From positions 3,623,001 through 3,687,000 of the forward strand of contig NC_011666.1 in assembly GCF_000021745.1 (NCBI RefSeq): 64,000 nucleotides of DNA, written 5' to 3'. Numbering within the stretch: position 1 is the first letter of the stretch; each line of letters begins with the position of its first letter. The position numbers and the translations under genes are program-made. The notes under the pieces were generated by a model. That model made no database searches. It was not told where the DNA came from and saw nothing but the letters and a program-made list of their open reading frames with translations. Positions 45,780-55,677 of the stretch are shown one piece after another. The stretch comes from Methylocella silvestris BL2. Its GTDB lineage: Bacteria > Pseudomonadota > Alphaproteobacteria > Rhizobiales > Beijerinckiaceae.

Positions 45780-47864
45780 TCATCGCCACATGCCCCGCAT
45801 GCGGGAGCCGAGATCGAATCGTCGGCTCTGATCAAAAGTTCGGGCCGCAGTTTCAGCGCTGATTTTTGGCCAGCTTGTCTTTTCGAACAGGCCCAGCAAA
45901 CTGGCCGGGATGAAGCGGGTGCGCGAGGCGTAAACGTGCCGGTCGCCTTGCGCGGCCTGGCCGTGCGTAAAGAAGCGCTGCGGCACGACGAGGTGAAGGT
46001 CATCCTTGGCGCGCGTCATTGCGACGTAAAGCAGGCGCCGCTCCTCCTCAAGTTCGGCCGTCGTGCCGGCGCCGAGGTCGGAGGGAATGCAACCGTCGAC
46101 GACATTGAGGATAAATACGGACGCCCACTCCTGACCCTTCGCGGAATGGATCGTCGACAGGATCAAATAATCCTCATCGAGCAAGGGTGCGCCGGCGTGG
46201 TCGCTGGTGGCGTCGGGCGGATCGAGCGTCAGTTCAGTCAAAAATCGCTCGCGTGACGCATATCCGCTTGCGATCTGCTCCAGCTGGATCAAATCGGCGA
46301 GCCGGGCGGCCGCATCTTCGTGCATACGATCAAGATGCGGCTCATACCAAAGACGGGCTCGCTCGATCTCGGATGGCCATCCGGCGCGGCCGGATCCAAG
46401 TTGAGCGACGATCTCGACAAAGCTCCGCCACTCCTCGCCGGCGCGACGGGGGGCGGGGGCGTCGGCCAGGGCGCCGATCGGATCGGAAGCTTGAGCCATA
46501 AAGTCGAGGGCGCGCTGCGCCGACGCCGGGCCGACCCCTGGCATCAACAGCATCACGCGAAATCCGGCGACGCGGTCACGCGGATTTTCGGCGAAGCGCA
46601 GCAGCGCCAGAATGTCTTTGATGTGAGCGGCGTCCAAAAACTTGAGCCCGCCGAATTTTACAAATGGGATATTGCGACGGGTGAGTTCGACCTCGAGGGA
46701 GCCGCTGTGATGCGAGGCGCGGAATAGCGCCGCCTGTTGCTTCAGAGTCAATCCGCCTTCGCGATTTTCAAGGACGCGCTCGACAATGTAGCGAGCCTGG
46801 TCGGCCTCGTCGCGGACGCCGACCAATTGTGGCGGCGCCGCCGCTTTCCGTTCGGTCCAGAGATTCTTGGTGAAGCGCTCGCTGGCCAGATCGATCACGC
46901 CATTGGCGGCCGCCAGAATGGCGGGCGTCGAGCGGTAGTTTCGATCAAGCGTGATAATTTTGGCCGGAGGGCTGAACGCTTGCGGGAACTCCAGAATATT
47001 GCGGACTGTGGCGGCGCGGAAGGAATAAATCGATTGCGCGTCGTCGCCGACCACCGTCAGACCACGACCGCTCGGCTTCAGCGCTTTCAGGATCGACGCC
47101 TGGAGTCTGTTCGTGTCCTGATATTCGTCGACGAGCACATGATCGAAGCGGTCGCCGATATCATCGGCGAGGGCGGCCTCGCCGACGGCCTGGGCCCAAT
47201 AGAGCAGCAGATCGTCGTAATCAAGCACGTTCTGCCGCTGCTTGGCGTCTACATAGGCGGCAAAGAGCTGCTTTAGTTCGATCGCCCACGCCGAACACCA
47301 CGGGAACGACGCGCCGAGGACCGGTTCGATCGCCAGCTCGGCGTTCACGCAGCGGGAATAGATGGAAAGACATGTTCCCTTGGTTGGAAAGCGGCTTTCC
47401 GTTTTGGAGAAGCCGAGTTCATGCCGAACCAGATTCATCAAATCGGCAGAGTCTTCGCGGTCATGAATCGTGAAGGCCGGATCGAGCCCGATCTGATCGG
47501 CATAGTCGCGCAGCAGCCGGGCGCCGATGGCGTGGAATGTGCCCGACCAGCGCAGGGCCTGCGTCATTTGGCCCGCGCGATCGCCCATCGCCTTGCGGGC
47601 GATCGTCTCGACGCGCCGCGTCATCTCCGCCGCCGCGCGGCGCGAGAACGTCATCAGCAGGATTCGATGCGGATGGGCGCCGTTGACGATGAGATGCGCG
47701 ACGCGATGGGCGAGCGTATTGGTCTTGCCGGAGCCGGCGCCCGCAATGATGAGGAGCGGCGCGGCAGGAGACGCGTCGTTTTCACAAACGCCGTGCTCGA
47801 CCGCCCGCCGCTGTTCCGGATTGAGGGTTTCCAGGTAGGGGGCTGCTGACACGTTGCGAATCAT
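45780..47864 (-). CDS. UvrD/PcrA-type ATP-dependent DNA helicase
   Basis: This 694-residue superfamily 1 helicase has motif I AGAGSGKT, motif Ia (ILLMTFSRRAAAEMTRRV), motif II LVDEYQDTN, motif III GDDAQSIYSFRAA, motif IV (ITLDRNYRS) and motif V/VI (LSTIHSAKGQEW and LLYVAMTRAKDDLHLVVP). It unwinds DNA 3' to 5', in repair or replication-fork rescue. The start at 47864 begins the conserved LNPEQRRAVEHG region; the open frame continues upstream but overlaps the aldo/keto reductase gene. It is shorter than canonical UvrD (about 720). Confidence 0.9.
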   Translation of the reverse strand: MIRNVSAAPYLETLNPEQRRAVEHGVCENDASPAAPLLIIAGAGSGKTNTLAHRVAHLIVNGAHPHRILLMTFSRRAAAEMTRRVETIARKAMGDRAGQMTQALRWSGTFHAIGARLLRDYADQIGLDPAFTIHDREDSADLMNLVRHELGFSKTESRFPTKGTCLSIYSRCVNAELAIEPVLGASFPWCSAWAIELKQLFAAYVDAKQRQNVLDYDDLLLYWAQAVGEAALADDIGDRFDHVLVDEYQDTNRLQASILKALKPSGRGLTVVGDDAQSIYSFRAATVRNILEFPQAFSPPAKIITLDRNYRSTPAILAAANGVIDLASERFTKNLWTERKAAAPPQLVGVRDEADQARYIVERVLENREGGLTLKQQAALFRASHHSGSLEVELTRRNIPFVKFGGLKFLDAAHIKDILALLRFAENPRDRVAGFRVMLLMPGVGPASAQRALDFMAQASDPIGALADAPAPRRAGEEWRSFVEIVAQLGSGRAGWPSEIERARLWYEPHLDRMHEDAAARLADLIQLEQIASGYASRERFLTELTLDPPDATSDHAGAPLLDEDYLILSTIHSAKGQEWASVFILNVVDGCIPSDLGAGTTAELEEERRLLYVAMTRAKDDLHLVVPQRFFTHGQAAQGDRHVYASRTRFIPASLLGLFEKTSWPKISAETAARTFDQSRRFDLGSRMRGMWR

Positions 47865-48003
47865 TTGAGAGGACCGACAGCACGATCGTCGATTCCTGTT
47901 TTGTTCGCAACGCCGCCGGCGACGATATCGAGCGATCCGGCATATTTGGCGCGTGGCTCTTTGGCGGCGCGGGCGGTCTGCGCCCGGCGCCGGCCAGCAT
48001 CCG

Positions 48004-48984
48004 CTATTCGAAGCCGGTGACGGCGTGAGGAATGTAAGGCGCTTCCAGCGCCGCGCATTCTTCCGCAGACAGCGCAATGTCGAGCGCTGCGATGGCGTCG
48101 TCGAGATGGCGCGGCTTCGACGCGCCGACGATCGGCGCGGTGACGGCAGCCTTGCCGAGCAGCCAGGCGAGGGCGATCTGCGCGCGCGGGACGCCGCGTT
48201 TGGCTGCGACCGCCGCGACTGCTTCGACCACGCGGCGGTCCGCCTCGCCGGTCTTCGCATAGAGCGTCTTGCCGAACTCGTCGCTTTCCTGCCGTTCGCT
48301 GGTCTCGGTCCAGTCGCGGGTGAGACGGCCGCGGGCAAGCGGACTCCACGGGATGACGCCGACGCCCTGATCCAGACAAAGCGGCAGCATCTCGCGCTCC
48401 TCCTCGCGGTAAAGCAGGTTGAGATAATTCTGCATGGTGATAAAGCGCGTCCAGCCCTTCGCCTCGGCGACATGGAGCGCCTTGGCGAACTGCCAGGCGA
48501 ACATCGACGACGCGCCAATATAGCGCGCCTTGCCGGCTTTCACGATATCGTGCAGCGCCTCCATCGTCTCCTCGATCGGCGTCCGATAGTCCCAGCGATG
48601 GATCTGGTAGAGATCGACATAGTCCGTCCCGAGCCGGGTCAGGCTGGCGTCGATCTCGTGAAAAATCGCCTTGCGCGACAGGCCGCTCCCGTTCGGCCCG
48701 GGCCGCATGCGGCCATGGACCTTGGTGGCGAGCACGACCTCGTCGCGCCTGGCGAAGTCGTTCAGCGCGCGGCCGACGATTTCTTCGGACGTGCCGTCAG
48801 AATAGACATTGGCGGTGTCGAAGAAGTTGACGCCGCTCTCCAACGCCTGGCGGATCAAAGGCCGGCTGGCGTCTTCGTCGAGCGTCCAGCGATGCGGGCC
48901 GCGACCCGGAACGCCATAGGTCATGCAGCCGAGGCAGATCCGTGAGACTTCGAGGCCGGTGCGGCCGAGGCGGGCGTATTTCAT
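48004..48984 (-). CDS. Aldo/keto reductase
   Basis: This 326-residue NADPH-dependent oxidoreductase of the AKR fold has the catalytic tetrad: Asp and Tyr in NFFDTANVYSDG, Lys in VLATKVHG and His in LYQIHRWD. The C-terminal NADP-binding loop reads TAPIVGASKPRHLDDA. The size and CMTYG start are typical of YajO/Tas-like members acting on aldehydes or ketones. AGGA lies 7 bases before the ATG at 48984. The substrate is unknown and no operon partner is evident. Confidence 0.9.
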   Translation of the reverse strand: MKYARLGRTGLEVSRICLGCMTYGVPGRGPHRWTLDEDASRPLIRQALESGVNFFDTANVYSDGTSEEIVGRALNDFARRDEVVLATKVHGRMRPGPNGSGLSRKAIFHEIDASLTRLGTDYVDLYQIHRWDYRTPIEETMEALHDIVKAGKARYIGASSMFAWQFAKALHVAEAKGWTRFITMQNYLNLLYREEEREMLPLCLDQGVGVIPWSPLARGRLTRDWTETSERQESDEFGKTLYAKTGEADRRVVEAVAAVAAKRGVPRAQIALAWLLGKAAVTAPIVGASKPRHLDDAIAALDIALSAEECAALEAPYIPHAVTGFE

Positions 48985-49116
48985 ATCTCGTTCCTTCAAG
49001 TCATTCGAAGAGCGCCATGGCGCGCGCCATCCTGCCGCTTCAGACCGGAGGGCCAGAAGTCCGCGGACGCGTCCTGCCAGAAGGGAGCCTCTTGCCTGCG
49101 CCCTTGGCGCAAGGCG

Positions 49117-49683
49117 TCAATTGGAAAGCGCGCGAAAGCCGAGGCCCAGGGTGGCAATCTCAGCGCCCCTCAGGACGAGGTTGATTCCGATAAAGAGACC
49201 GATCGCCCACAAGCCGGTGATGGGCCAGCCGGACAGGAGAATCGCGCCGAGGGCAACGCTCACGACGCCGTCCAGAATGGGCAGCCATTCGCCGCGGACG
49301 TGGGCAAACAGAGCAAAACCGATGCTGAAAACGCCTGCAATCAAGAAATAGAAGGCCATCACCAGCGTAATCGCTTCTGCGCTGATCGCCGGCCGGCTCA
49401 CAAGGATAAGCCCGATGATTCCAAGCAGAATAGCCCACAGGACATGAACGAAAAACGCGGTCCAATAACCGGTGAGCGAAAACGCAACGACCAGAACAGC
49501 CGCGGCCGCGACCAGGAGGATCGCGCCAAGAAACATGACGTAAACCAGCGTCGCCGTCCTCGCCCGCCAGATCGCCAGGGCGCCAAGAAGGGCGAGCCCC
49601 AGCCCCAGCGCGACGAGCCAGCCCCAATGGACCGCGAGGCTGCCAGGCGCCTCAGCGACGAAGATGTCGAATTGTTTTTCCAT
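49117..49683 (-). CDS. HdeD-family membrane protein
   Basis: This 188-residue protein has six hydrophobic helices, including WGWLVALGLGLALLGALAIW and LDGVVSVALGAILLSGWP, characteristic of the DUF308/HdeD family. HdeD is associated with acid resistance in E. coli, but most family members are uncharacterised. GGGGGA lies just before the ATG at 49683; an ATG at 49719 is also possible and would add twelve residues. Confidence 0.83.
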   Translation of the reverse strand: MEKQFDIFVAEAPGSLAVHWGWLVALGLGLALLGALAIWRARTATLVYVMFLGAILLVAAAAVLVVAFSLTGYWTAFFVHVLWAILLGIIGLILVSRPAISAEAITLVMAFYFLIAGVFSIGFALFAHVRGEWLPILDGVVSVALGAILLSGWPITGLWAIGLFIGINLVLRGAEIATLGLGFRALSN

Positions 49684-50130
49684 AGCGTCCCCCGACTCAG
49701 CTGGCGCGCTTTGGTTCATATTCGGCCAGCGCCAAGCTTGGCGGGCGGAGATTGCTGCTTTCGGCGGGTTTTGGCAATGTCGCGATCCTGCCGCCAGCGG
49801 CCTCGGCAAGCATAAGGCGACGCCTGCGCCGGCGCAGCGCTTTCCGCTCAAGCAAGCGTGATCGCGGAGGCGCCCCAAGACGGGCGGCTCTCCTTGCGGA
49901 TGTTTCGCGATTACCGCGGTCTGGCGTTACCAAATCGTAAATTGGCGGCATTAATGGAATAATGTTTTTGATTTAGATCAGCTAGTCGGCGGCTCCCCGC
50001 CGCGCCATCTTGGCTATCGGACGGCGGGACGCGAGGCGCCCGCAAATCAAGAGCAACGTCAGGCTTGTTTGATCCCGCCGGAGAAGAGGCGCGTGGGTAG
50101 GACCTGCGGCGTCCTGGAGAACGCTGACCA
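49684..50130. other. Gene-free gap with an A+T-rich promoter-like patch
   Basis: This stretch separates the HdeD-like gene from the divergent DUF1656 gene. It is G+C-rich except around 49945-49985 (taatggaataatgtttttga), which may hold the promoter for the DUF1656-HlyD pair. I see no supported gene in it. Confidence 0.45.
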
Positions 50131-50331
50131 ATGATGCAGGAAGTCGATATCTACGGAATCTTCGTCCCGGCTCTTGCCCTTTGGATGTTTGGAGCGCTCG
50201 CGCTCAGCGTTCTCCTGCGCCGCATCCTGGCCCTGTGCGGAGCGCATAAGTTGTTGTGGCATCCGCCATTGTTCGAGTTTTCCGCCTTCGTCACGATCCT
50301 TGGCGCCCTGACGCTGCTTCATCTTGAGTGA
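50131..50331 (+). CDS. DUF1656 (AaeX-like) small membrane protein
   Basis: This 66-residue protein has two hydrophobic helices and the DUF1656 pattern: EVDIYGIFVPALALWMFGALALSVLLRR and HPPLFEFSAFVTILGALTLL. In E. coli AaeX is the small companion of the AaeA/AaeB hydroxybenzoate efflux pump. It is 4 bases from the HlyD gene, so both are expressed together. The FUSC partner lies 3 kb downstream. Confidence 0.85.
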   Translation: MMQEVDIYGIFVPALALWMFGALALSVLLRRILALCGAHKLLWHPPLFEFSAFVTILGALTLLHLE

Positions 50332-50335
50332 TGTG

Positions 50336-51280
50336 ATGACAATCCTGTTTTCTTGGCTTGGCCGTTTCGCGATCACAGCCTTGATGGTCGCGGTCGGCGC
50401 GCTCTTCGGCTCGGAGCTCTGGGCCTATTACGTCGACGCGCCGTGGACGCGGGACGGGCGCGTGCGCGCCGACATCGTCGCCGTCGCGCCCGATGTTTCG
50501 GGGCTGGTGACGGATGTGCTCGTTCAGGACAATGAGATCGTCCGGCGCGGCGACCTGCTGTTCAGGATCGACCGGGAGCGTTTCGCACTGGCGCTTCAGC
50601 AGGCGCAAGCCGTGGCCGAGGGACGGCTCGCCGCGCTGACCGAGGCGAACAGCGACCTCGCGCGCTACAAGCAATTGAGCGACAAGGTTGTCTCGCAGCA
50701 GAAATTTGAGCAGGTGTTGGCGACGCAGCAACTCGCCGACGCGGCCTATAAGGAGGCCGTCGCCCAGCGCGATGTGGCGAAACTCAATCTCGATCGGAGC
50801 GATGTGCGCGCTTCGGTCAATGGAGCGGTCACCAATTTTGACCTGCGTCCCGGCGCCTATGTCTCCGCGGGCAAGGGCGTCTTTGCGCTGGTCGACAGCG
50901 ACAGCCTCCATATCGAGGGATATTTCGAGGAAACCAAGCTGCCGCGCATTCACGCTGGAGACCGTGTTTCGGTGCGGCTGATGGGCGAGTCGCGGATGCT
51001 GACCGGCCGCGTCGAGAGCATTGCAGGCGCGATCGAGGATCGGGAGCGCAGCGCCGGCGCCTCGCTTGTCGCGAATGTCAATCCGACCTTCAGCTGGGTT
51101 AGGCTTGCGCAAAGGGTCCCGGTTCGGATCGCGCTCGACGAGACGCCGCAGGAGGTTCGTCTTCTGCCTGGCCGCACGGCGACCGTGTCCGTTGATGAGC
51201 CGCAGCATCCGTCGCGATGGGAGACGACCCTGAGGCTGCTCGCCCGCATCAATCCGCTTCGCTTTTGGCCGAGCGTGTAA
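50336..51280 (+). CDS. HlyD-family efflux adaptor (AaeA/EmrA-like)
   Basis: This 314-residue protein has one N-terminal membrane anchor (FAITALMVAVGALFGSELWAYYV), then DAPWTRDGRVRADIVAVAPDVSGLVTDVLVQDNE, a helical hairpin and DRSDVRASVNGAVTNFDLRPGAY, the classical membrane-fusion-protein layout. It would join an inner-membrane FUSC pump to the outer membrane. The ATG at 50336 was chosen; a TTG at 50324 overlaps the previous gene. Confidence 0.9.
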   Translation: MTILFSWLGRFAITALMVAVGALFGSELWAYYVDAPWTRDGRVRADIVAVAPDVSGLVTDVLVQDNEIVRRGDLLFRIDRERFALALQQAQAVAEGRLAALTEANSDLARYKQLSDKVVSQQKFEQVLATQQLADAAYKEAVAQRDVAKLNLDRSDVRASVNGAVTNFDLRPGAYVSAGKGVFALVDSDSLHIEGYFEETKLPRIHAGDRVSVRLMGESRMLTGRVESIAGAIEDRERSAGASLVANVNPTFSWVRLAQRVPVRIALDETPQEVRLLPGRTATVSVDEPQHPSRWETTLRLLARINPLRFWPSV

Positions 51281-51532
51281 AATCGAACGGGCAAAAGAGC
51301 CGCGGCTTTTTCAGATTTGACATTTGAAAACAAGAGGATATGAGCCGCGCGACGATCCTTCGAACGCGTCCCGCTCTAGTATGACGCTAATGTGATGCTT
51401 ATATTACAATCATCGCCAGAGCGCTGATTCACACGCGCCGGCGGGGCAGACTTGGCCCCGTCCCTTCTATTCCGCCTGCGGTCCGTTTTCCGCAGCAAGA
51501 CGAGAAGTCCATAAAGGATCGATAGTCCCAAA

Positions 51533-52432
51533 ATGCAAAAGCTTGATGACCTCATCACCTTTGTTCGTGTGGTCGAGCGCGGAAGTTTCATCGCGGCGGC
51601 GCGCCAGCTCGGCATTCCCCCCGCGACCGCGAGCCGCAAGGTTCAAGATCTTGAAAGCCGCCTCGGCGCGGAGCTCCTGCGCCGCACCACGCGGCGGCTT
51701 GTCGTGACCGACGCCGGCCGCGAAGTCTATGAACGCGCCGCGCAGGGGCTCAATCTCATCGATGAGGCGGAGCTCGTCGCCAAGACGCATACCTCAAAGC
51801 CTTCGGGCGTGCTGCGGGTGCTGGCGCCCTATGCGATCGGGGGGCTCCTCATCGACCGCATGCTCTCCGACTTTCAAAAGCTTTGTCCCGAGGTCCAGAT
51901 CCAGCTTACCTTGAACAATGAGCCTCTGGATCTGATTGAGCACGGCTTCGATGTCGCGCTGCGAATCGGAGCCTTGAAGGATTCAGGATATGTCGTACGT
52001 CATCTTCTGAATGGCGAACGCCGCATCGTCGCCTCGCCCGCTTATCTCGCAGCGAATGGGCCGATTGAATCGATCGAGGATCTTGAGACGCACGCCTTTC
52101 TGGCGGCCAGCATCGATTCGTCTGGCGGGGCGGCCGCCTATAATTTCTCGAACGGCGCCGAGGCGAAACAATTGACGCTCTCGCCGCGCATCGCTTCGAA
52201 CGAACCATCCGTTGCGCTCAATCATGCGTTAAATGGCGAGGGCTTCGCCATTCTCGCCGAATTCTATGTCCGCCCTCATCTTGAGGATGGCGCGCTGAAA
52301 GTCGTTCTGCCGCAATGGCACAGCGCGGAGGATCTTTGCGCCTCGCTCATTTTCCCCCGTCATGCGACGAGCGATCCGAAGATCAGGATGTTTATCGACT
52401 TTCTGGGCGGATCGTCGCGCCATCTCGTTTGA
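51533..52432 (+). CDS. LysR-family transcriptional regulator
   Basis: This 299-residue LysR protein has an N-terminal winged HTH (MQKLDDLITFVRVVERGSFIAAARQLGIPPATASRKVQDLESRLGAELL) followed by the effector-binding domain (GVLRVLAPYAIGGLLIDRMLSDF, LIEHGFDVALRIG). It resembles the AaeR/YhjC-like subgroup. It lies between the HlyD gene and the FUSC gene, so it probably controls the efflux set. The 252 bases before it contain an A+T-rich patch (51380-51415) that may be its promoter. Confidence 0.9.
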   Translation: MQKLDDLITFVRVVERGSFIAAARQLGIPPATASRKVQDLESRLGAELLRRTTRRLVVTDAGREVYERAAQGLNLIDEAELVAKTHTSKPSGVLRVLAPYAIGGLLIDRMLSDFQKLCPEVQIQLTLNNEPLDLIEHGFDVALRIGALKDSGYVVRHLLNGERRIVASPAYLAANGPIESIEDLETHAFLAASIDSSGGAAAYNFSNGAEAKQLTLSPRIASNEPSVALNHALNGEGFAILAEFYVRPHLEDGALKVVLPQWHSAEDLCASLIFPRHATSDPKIRMFIDFLGGSSRHLV

Positions 52433-52725
52433 GGCTGCTTTTCGCATCTGCGGATGCAAGCGGTATCTCCCGGCAAATGGGCTCGGATTCAGGCGCCTTC
52501 GTCGCAAGGGCTCCGGCCCTCGCGCGAAACGCCTGTGGTCGGCATATTGGCTTGATCTGGAGGCAGGCCGAGGCCATGGGCTTGACGCTCGCCCCACGGT
52601 TAATTGTTGGCTCCGCCAATATTCTATGATGCAAAGTCAGCTCATTATCGCAAGCCCTTCAATAGACTAAATGTCTCTCATGAAACGAAGAGAGCCGCGG
52701 CTCTCGGTTTTAGGGAGATGCGAAT

Positions 52726-52962
52726 ATGAAAGCGTTTCGATTGGCGATGGCTGCGTTTGCTGTTGTCTCTTCTGCCTCCATGATTGTGGCGAAGGATGCG
52801 GGCGCGCAGTCGCTACAGAAGAAATATTCTGTCCATCATCCTGTTGAGATCGGCCGCTCCGTCGGCTGGCAGAACGAAGCGCTGCGCCAGGTCCCATCAA
52901 CGGACAGCTACGCCGGCGTCATCATGCGGGATCCGGCCGCACCGGCTAATTTTTCGGACTGA
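52726..52962 (+). CDS. Small secreted protein of unknown function
   Basis: This 78-residue protein has a clear signal peptide (MKAFRLAMAAFAVVSSASMIVAKDAGAQS) and a short polar mature part (HHPVEIGRSVGWQNEALRQVP) ending DPAAPANFSD. GGGAG lies 9 bases before the ATG. It is not recognised beyond that. It is the first of several short secreted proteins in this region. Confidence 0.7.
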   Translation: MKAFRLAMAAFAVVSSASMIVAKDAGAQSLQKKYSVHHPVEIGRSVGWQNEALRQVPSTDSYAGVIMRDPAAPANFSD

Positions 52963-53049
52963 TTGCGTTTGAATCCCCGCAACGGCGCCGAAGCCGAAAG
53001 CCCGGGATCGAAGAATACGCGCGCCAACCTCGGCTGAGGATGCTGGATC

Positions 53050-53289
53050 ATGAAATCCCTTTACGTGAGCGTGGTCCTGATGGCGCCGCTCGTTTGCCTC
53101 GGCGCCGCGATCGCCAAAGTTCCGGCGTCGGGCGGCGCGCGAGTCTGCTTTCTCCCCTTCATGGAGATGCAGCTGCGTGAACTGCCGCCACGGCGAAAGC
53201 CTTACGAGCCAAAAAACATCTATGAGGCAAATAATTGGAATGCGGCGGCGAGCGCGCCGCCCGATCGCGCCCGCCGTTGTCAATCCTGA
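53050..53289 (+). CDS. Small putative secreted protein of unknown function
   Basis: This 79-residue protein starts with a hydrophobic signal-like stretch (MKSLYVSVVLMAPLVCLGAAIA). The rest is short, basic and Pro-rich (LRELPPRRKPYEPKNIYEANN) with two cysteines. No family is recognised. It lies 87 bases after the previous small gene, with no obvious promoter between, so they may be co-transcribed. Confidence 0.5.
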   Translation: MKSLYVSVVLMAPLVCLGAAIAKVPASGGARVCFLPFMEMQLRELPPRRKPYEPKNIYEANNWNAAASAPPDRARRCQS

Positions 53290-53369
53290 ACGAACGCCCC
53301 ATTACCGATGGCGGCAGAACCGGAAGTCGACGCGCAAAGATAGATCCCGCGCGCGGAAGGCGTTAGGCG

Positions 53370-55436
53370 ATGACTCCCTATACTGTTCGCGACTGGTTGT
53401 TCGCGCTCAAGACCTTCGCCGCCGCGGCGGCGGCGCTCTATCTCTGTTTCTGGCTACAGTTGCAGCGTCCCTACTGGGCCGTCGCGACCGTCTATATCTG
53501 TTCGCAGCAGCTGTCCGGCGCGACGCGCTCAAAGGCGTTTTATCGCGCCTGCGGGACAGTTCTCGGCGCCGCGATGAGCGTCGCGCTCGTCCCCAATCTC
53601 GTCAACGCCCCCGAACTGCTGAGCCTTGCGATCGCGCTGTGGATCGCGTGTTGTCTGTATTTTTCGCTGCTTGACCGAACGCCGCGCGGCTACATGTTTA
53701 TCCTGGCTGGCTATACCGCTGCGCTGATCGGATTTCCGAGCGTCGACGCGCCGGGCATGATTTTCGACGTCGCTGTGGCGCGGGTTGAGGAAATCCTCGT
53801 CGGCATCGCCTGCGCCACCGTCTTTTCCACGGTCTTCTTTCCGCGTCAGGTCGGTCCGCTTGCCGCCGGGCGGCTGAAGGCCTGGTTCACGGACGCCGAC
53901 CTTTGGGCCTGCGATGCTCTGGAGGCGCGTATCGGCGATGATGTGTTGAGCGCGCGGCGCCTGCGTCTAGCAGCAGACGCAACACAACTCGACGCTCTGT
54001 CGATTCATCTCGCTTTCGACGCCTCTATCCAGAGCTATGCGGCGCGGGCCATTCGGCTGTTGCGGCTCCGGCTCTTGATGCTGCTGCCGGTCATCTCCTC
54101 GATCGAGGAACGAATGCGCACGATCGCCGGCGGCGGACGTCTGGCTCTCGCGGAGACGCAGGCGCTTGTCGACAGCATTTGCGCGACCTTGCGCGATGAC
54201 GCCGACATCAGCGCGGAACAGGAAGCGCAGACGGACGATTTGATCGCCGCTTACGAGCGGCGGCTCGATGCGGGCTCCTGCGCGCGGGAGATCGTCGAGG
54301 CGGGTCTGCTGCTGCGTCTCAGGGATTTCGTCAACATTAGACGCGACTGCCGGCTCCTTTGTGGACAGATCGAGACAGGGGCGCGGCAATTGAAACGGCC
54401 GCTCGCCTTCCAGTCGCCGGCGGGGGTCGTTGACGCGCGTCATCGCGACCGGTTCGGCGCGGCGGTTTCCGCCCTGACGGCCTTCGTCTGCGTCGGCGGG
54501 GTCTGCCTTTTCTGGATCGCGACGGCGTGGCCGGACGGCGCGACGGCGGCGATGATCGCTGCGATCGTCTGCTGCATTTTCGCTTCGCAGGCCGATCCCG
54601 CGGCGGTGTTGCGCGCCTTTGCCGTCTGGTCCGTCGTCGCGGTTGGCGTAACGATGCTCTATCTCTTCGCCATTCTTCCGCGTATTCAGACTTTCGAGAT
54701 GCTGGTTATCGCGCTGAGTCCGGCCTTTATCTTGTTCGGCCTGCTCGCAACGCGGCCGAAAACTGCGGAGGCCAGCGTCGCGCTTTCGCTCTGGACTGCG
54801 ACTCTGCTCGCCTTGCAGGACAATTACAGCGCCGATTTCTCCGCTGTCGCCAACTCGGGCGCCGCACTCCTTGCCGGCATATGGATTTCGACCCTGGCGT
54901 TCCAACTCATGCGCGTCACCCGGGCCGACTGGCGCCTGCGCCGGCTGGTCGAGGCGAGTCGCGCGGACCTCGCCTCCGCCGCGACGGGAAGGGGAAAGCG
55001 CGACCGCGCGCATTTTGCAGCCATCATGCTCGACCGGCTGGGGCTTGCCGCCTCGCTCCTCGCATCGTCCGGCGCAATGGATGCTACGGCCGTCGCTCTT
55101 CTCGCCGAATTGCGGGTGGGCCTCAACATCATCGAATTGCGTTATGCCCGTCATGGCCTTCCCTCCACCGCCGTCATCAAAGTCGACGCCATGCTGATTG
55201 AGCTCGGCCGATATTTCCGTGGGCGGAGCGCGCCGCCCGCTCCCCGTTTGCTTGCGCTGATCGATGACGCGCTCCATGCCGTCGCTTCGTCGCCTCCAGG
55301 CAAACACAGGCGCGCCGCCCTGCTTGGCGCGGGCGGCGTTCGCTACACGCTGTTTGCGACGGCGCCCGAGCCCGGCGCTATGTCGGTCGCGAGAGTGCTC
55401 ACGCTTGACATGTTTTTCGCGCGGCGGGTCCAGTGA
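53370..55436 (+). CDS. FUSC-family (AaeB-like) efflux pump
   Basis: This 688-residue inner-membrane protein has two sets of hydrophobic helices around a long cytoplasmic region. The first set (YTVRDWLFALKTFAAAAAALYLCFWLQLQRPYWAVATVYI) carries the FUSC signature RPYWA, and a second set follows near residue 360. AaeB exports hydroxylated aromatic acids, so this pump may too. GGAAGG lies before the ATG. Its DUF1656 and HlyD partners are 3 kb upstream, separated by the LysR gene and two small genes. Confidence 0.9.
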   Translation: MTPYTVRDWLFALKTFAAAAAALYLCFWLQLQRPYWAVATVYICSQQLSGATRSKAFYRACGTVLGAAMSVALVPNLVNAPELLSLAIALWIACCLYFSLLDRTPRGYMFILAGYTAALIGFPSVDAPGMIFDVAVARVEEILVGIACATVFSTVFFPRQVGPLAAGRLKAWFTDADLWACDALEARIGDDVLSARRLRLAADATQLDALSIHLAFDASIQSYAARAIRLLRLRLLMLLPVISSIEERMRTIAGGGRLALAETQALVDSICATLRDDADISAEQEAQTDDLIAAYERRLDAGSCAREIVEAGLLLRLRDFVNIRRDCRLLCGQIETGARQLKRPLAFQSPAGVVDARHRDRFGAAVSALTAFVCVGGVCLFWIATAWPDGATAAMIAAIVCCIFASQADPAAVLRAFAVWSVVAVGVTMLYLFAILPRIQTFEMLVIALSPAFILFGLLATRPKTAEASVALSLWTATLLALQDNYSADFSAVANSGAALLAGIWISTLAFQLMRVTRADWRLRRLVEASRADLASAATGRGKRDRAHFAAIMLDRLGLAASLLASSGAMDATAVALLAELRVGLNIIELRYARHGLPSTAVIKVDAMLIELGRYFRGRSAPPAPRLLALIDDALHAVASSPPGKHRRAALLGAGGVRYTLFATAPEPGAMSVARVLTLDMFFARRVQ

Positions 55437-55677
55437 ACAGGCCAAAACGGAAGCCTGCCACGACACCACTTTCACCGGGAATAGCGGGAGCGATGTTCGA
55501 GCCCGGCGCCAAAAAGTTACCGACTTTGCGGACCGCCATCAGGCTCGAGACATACAGGCGGCGCCGCGCCCAACATGGTAGGTGGGGCCGGCCCGGAGTG
55601 CGGGGGGAATCCAGGCCGGCGCACGCGTCCGCGGACGTCTGCGCCGGCGTTCGGCGATGTGTCTTCGGAATGAAAAT

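Noticed and set aside
47865-48518. N-terminal extension of the UvrD-type helicase
   Set aside because: This part lies over the aldo/keto reductase gene and is Arg/Ser-rich shadow sequence; the helicase core starts after the ATG at 47864.
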